A model generated the notes under the pieces. It saw only the letters and a list, made by a program, of their open reading frames with translations, was not told the origin of the DNA and did not search any database. Shown piece by piece: positions 5,397-6,377 of a DNA stretch of 6,377 nucleotides. The position numbers were made by a program, and so were the translations under genes. Source of the stretch: Candidatus Bathyarchaeota archaeon. GTDB taxonomy: Archaea; Thermoproteota; Bathyarchaeia; TCS64. Every line of letters starts with the position of its first letter. Position 1 is the first letter of the stretch. Location: NCBI GenBank assembly GCA_030613835.1, contig JAUWLH010000090.1:1-6377 (forward strand), in the 5' to 3' direction.

Positions 5397-6377
5397 TTGG
5401 GGGGCATTAACAAGTTACGTGACAGCCTATCCTTCCGCGGCAACGTCCCGGGACTATTTATAAGTGGCATCATCGAGTGCTCCGCTTGGCACATGTACGA
5501 GCTCGTCTGGCAGCCATACATGATCAGCCTCGGCGGCTCGGTCCCGTTAATCGGGCTGATAATGAGCATCTGGCCCGCATTCAACTCGTTGCTCCAGCTG
5601 GTGACAGGTGAGTTCGCGGACAGCAGGGGGAGGAAAACCGCCCTGAACTATTACTACATCTTCACCATCATCGGTTTGATCATCGCGGTCGTGGCTAAGA
5701 ACTGGGTCTACTTCATTATCGTTAATATCCTCTTCGGCATCGCCGACGCCCTAGATGGCCCGTCATTCAGTCCCATGTTCGCCGAGTCTGTGCCTAAGGA
5801 GAAGATGGCCGTGGCAATGAGTATGATCACCCTCATATGGAGCATTCCCGGTTTCTACGGGAAAGCCCTCGGGGGCTATCTGGGGGACAGGCTTGGAAAC
5901 CAGCAGGTAATCTACATAGTCCTGGGGGCAGTAATTGTAGCGGCACTGTGGTTCTACTTCACCACGGAGGAGACCCTAACGGAGAAGAAGCCGTTCAGGT
6001 TTAGCGCCGTGCTCAGGAACATTAAGGGAATCGCCAGACCAGAGGGCAGGCTCGTGCCGTTCTACCTAGTCTCGATATTGGACCGGTTCGGCTGGATGAT
6101 AAACTCGGGCATACTGGTCACCATGTTCACCCAGGAGTTCGGGTTTAGTCTCACCGAGATAGGGATACTGCTGACCGTTGAGATGGCGGCCATGACACTA
6201 GCAAGCATTCCGATAGGAAGGGCGCTGGACAGGTACAGCAACAGGAACGGGATCATAGCTGCCCTCATATTATCCGTCATTGTGTTCAGCGGTTATTCAT
6301 TGACCTCCAGCTACAGTGCGCTGATGGCGTTACAGGTGGTCAAGGAAGTCACGATCGGTCTCTGGGAAACATCCATA
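5397..6377 (+). CDS. Major facilitator superfamily transporter (3' end outside window)
   Basis: The visible 327 residues are the front of an inner-membrane secondary transporter. Ten hydrophobic segments can be placed at roughly 17-40, 48-70, 83-101, 103-120, 137-160, 170-188, 220-245, 252-274, 285-303 and from 306 on, so about two of the usual twelve lie beyond the window. MFS motif A is clear in the loop between segments 2 and 3 as GEFADSRGRK (71-80), and its weaker repeat in the second half is GRALDRYSNRNG (274-285). A charged loop rich in Lys and Arg at about 190-219 joins the halves. The substrate cannot be told; a drug or metabolite exporter is the usual default for such proteins. TTG at 5397 is chosen because it is the only standard start between the in-frame stop at 5364 and the first helix; the next ATG, at 5493, would cut into that helix. 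It is divergent from the cupin gene with 99 bases between starts. Confidence 0.88.
   Translation, partial: MGGINKLRDSLSFRGNVPGLFISGIIECSAWHMYELVWQPYMISLGGSVPLIGLIMSIWPAFNSLLQLVTGEFADSRGRKTALNYYYIFTIIGLIIAVVAKNWVYFIIVNILFGIADALDGPSFSPMFAESVPKEKMAVAMSMITLIWSIPGFYGKALGGYLGDRLGNQQVIYIVLGAVIVAALWFYFTTEETLTEKKPFRFSAVLRNIKGIARPEGRLVPFYLVSILDRFGWMINSGILVTMFTQEFGFSLTEIGILLTVEMAAMTLASIPIGRALDRYSNRNGIIAALILSVIVFSGYSLTSSYSALMALQVVKEVTIGLWETSI

Noticed and set aside
5206..5463. Plus-strand open frame of 85 codons across the cupin start and the transporter start
   Set aside because: It is antisense to the cupin and out of frame with the transporter; no domain is recognisable.

Overview
The window looks archaeal. 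Arginine is written mostly as AGG/AGA, TTG starts recur, likely TATA boxes lie about 25-30 bases before starts with little or no Shine-Dalgarno sequence, and genes end in plain T-rich tracts. The lineage is not settled; the gene mix would suit a mesophilic or moderately thermophilic archaeon such as an Asgard or Bathyarchaeia member, but that is a guess. No mobile element, CRISPR array, tRNA or rRNA was seen.

Layout: (1) positions 1-769, minus strand, the N-terminal 256 residues of an FAD-dependent oxidoreductase of the phytoene desaturase/amine oxidase type, running off the left edge. (2) A 129-base divergent promoter region. (3) 899-1864, plus strand, a complete class II (zinc) fructose-bisphosphate aldolase. 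(4) A 252-base convergent gap with T-rich terminators at both ends and a perfect 9-bp inverted repeat between them. (5) 2117-3538, minus strand, a complete M28-type zinc aminopeptidase with all expected metal ligands. (6) A divergent gap with two short hairpin-like elements. (7) 3701-4945, plus strand, a membrane-anchored protein with a coiled coil, a transglutaminase-like Cys/His domain and a C-terminal beta-sandwich (CARDB-like) domain; its DNA is visibly more AT-rich than its neighbours. (8) 4971-5297, minus strand, a small metal-binding cupin. (9) 5397-6377, plus strand, the first 327 residues of a major facilitator superfamily transporter, running off the right edge.

The genes alternate in strand and each seems to have its own promoter, so nothing here looks like a multi-gene operon or one dedicated pathway. 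The aldolase serves central sugar metabolism, the peptidase degrades peptides, the transglutaminase-like protein probably acts at the cell surface, and the substrates of the cupin and transporter cannot be read from sequence. I do not see a clear new system. The best leads are the anchored transglutaminase-like protein, the class II aldolase in an archaeal setting, and the start-site and promoter details of the TTG-initiated genes.
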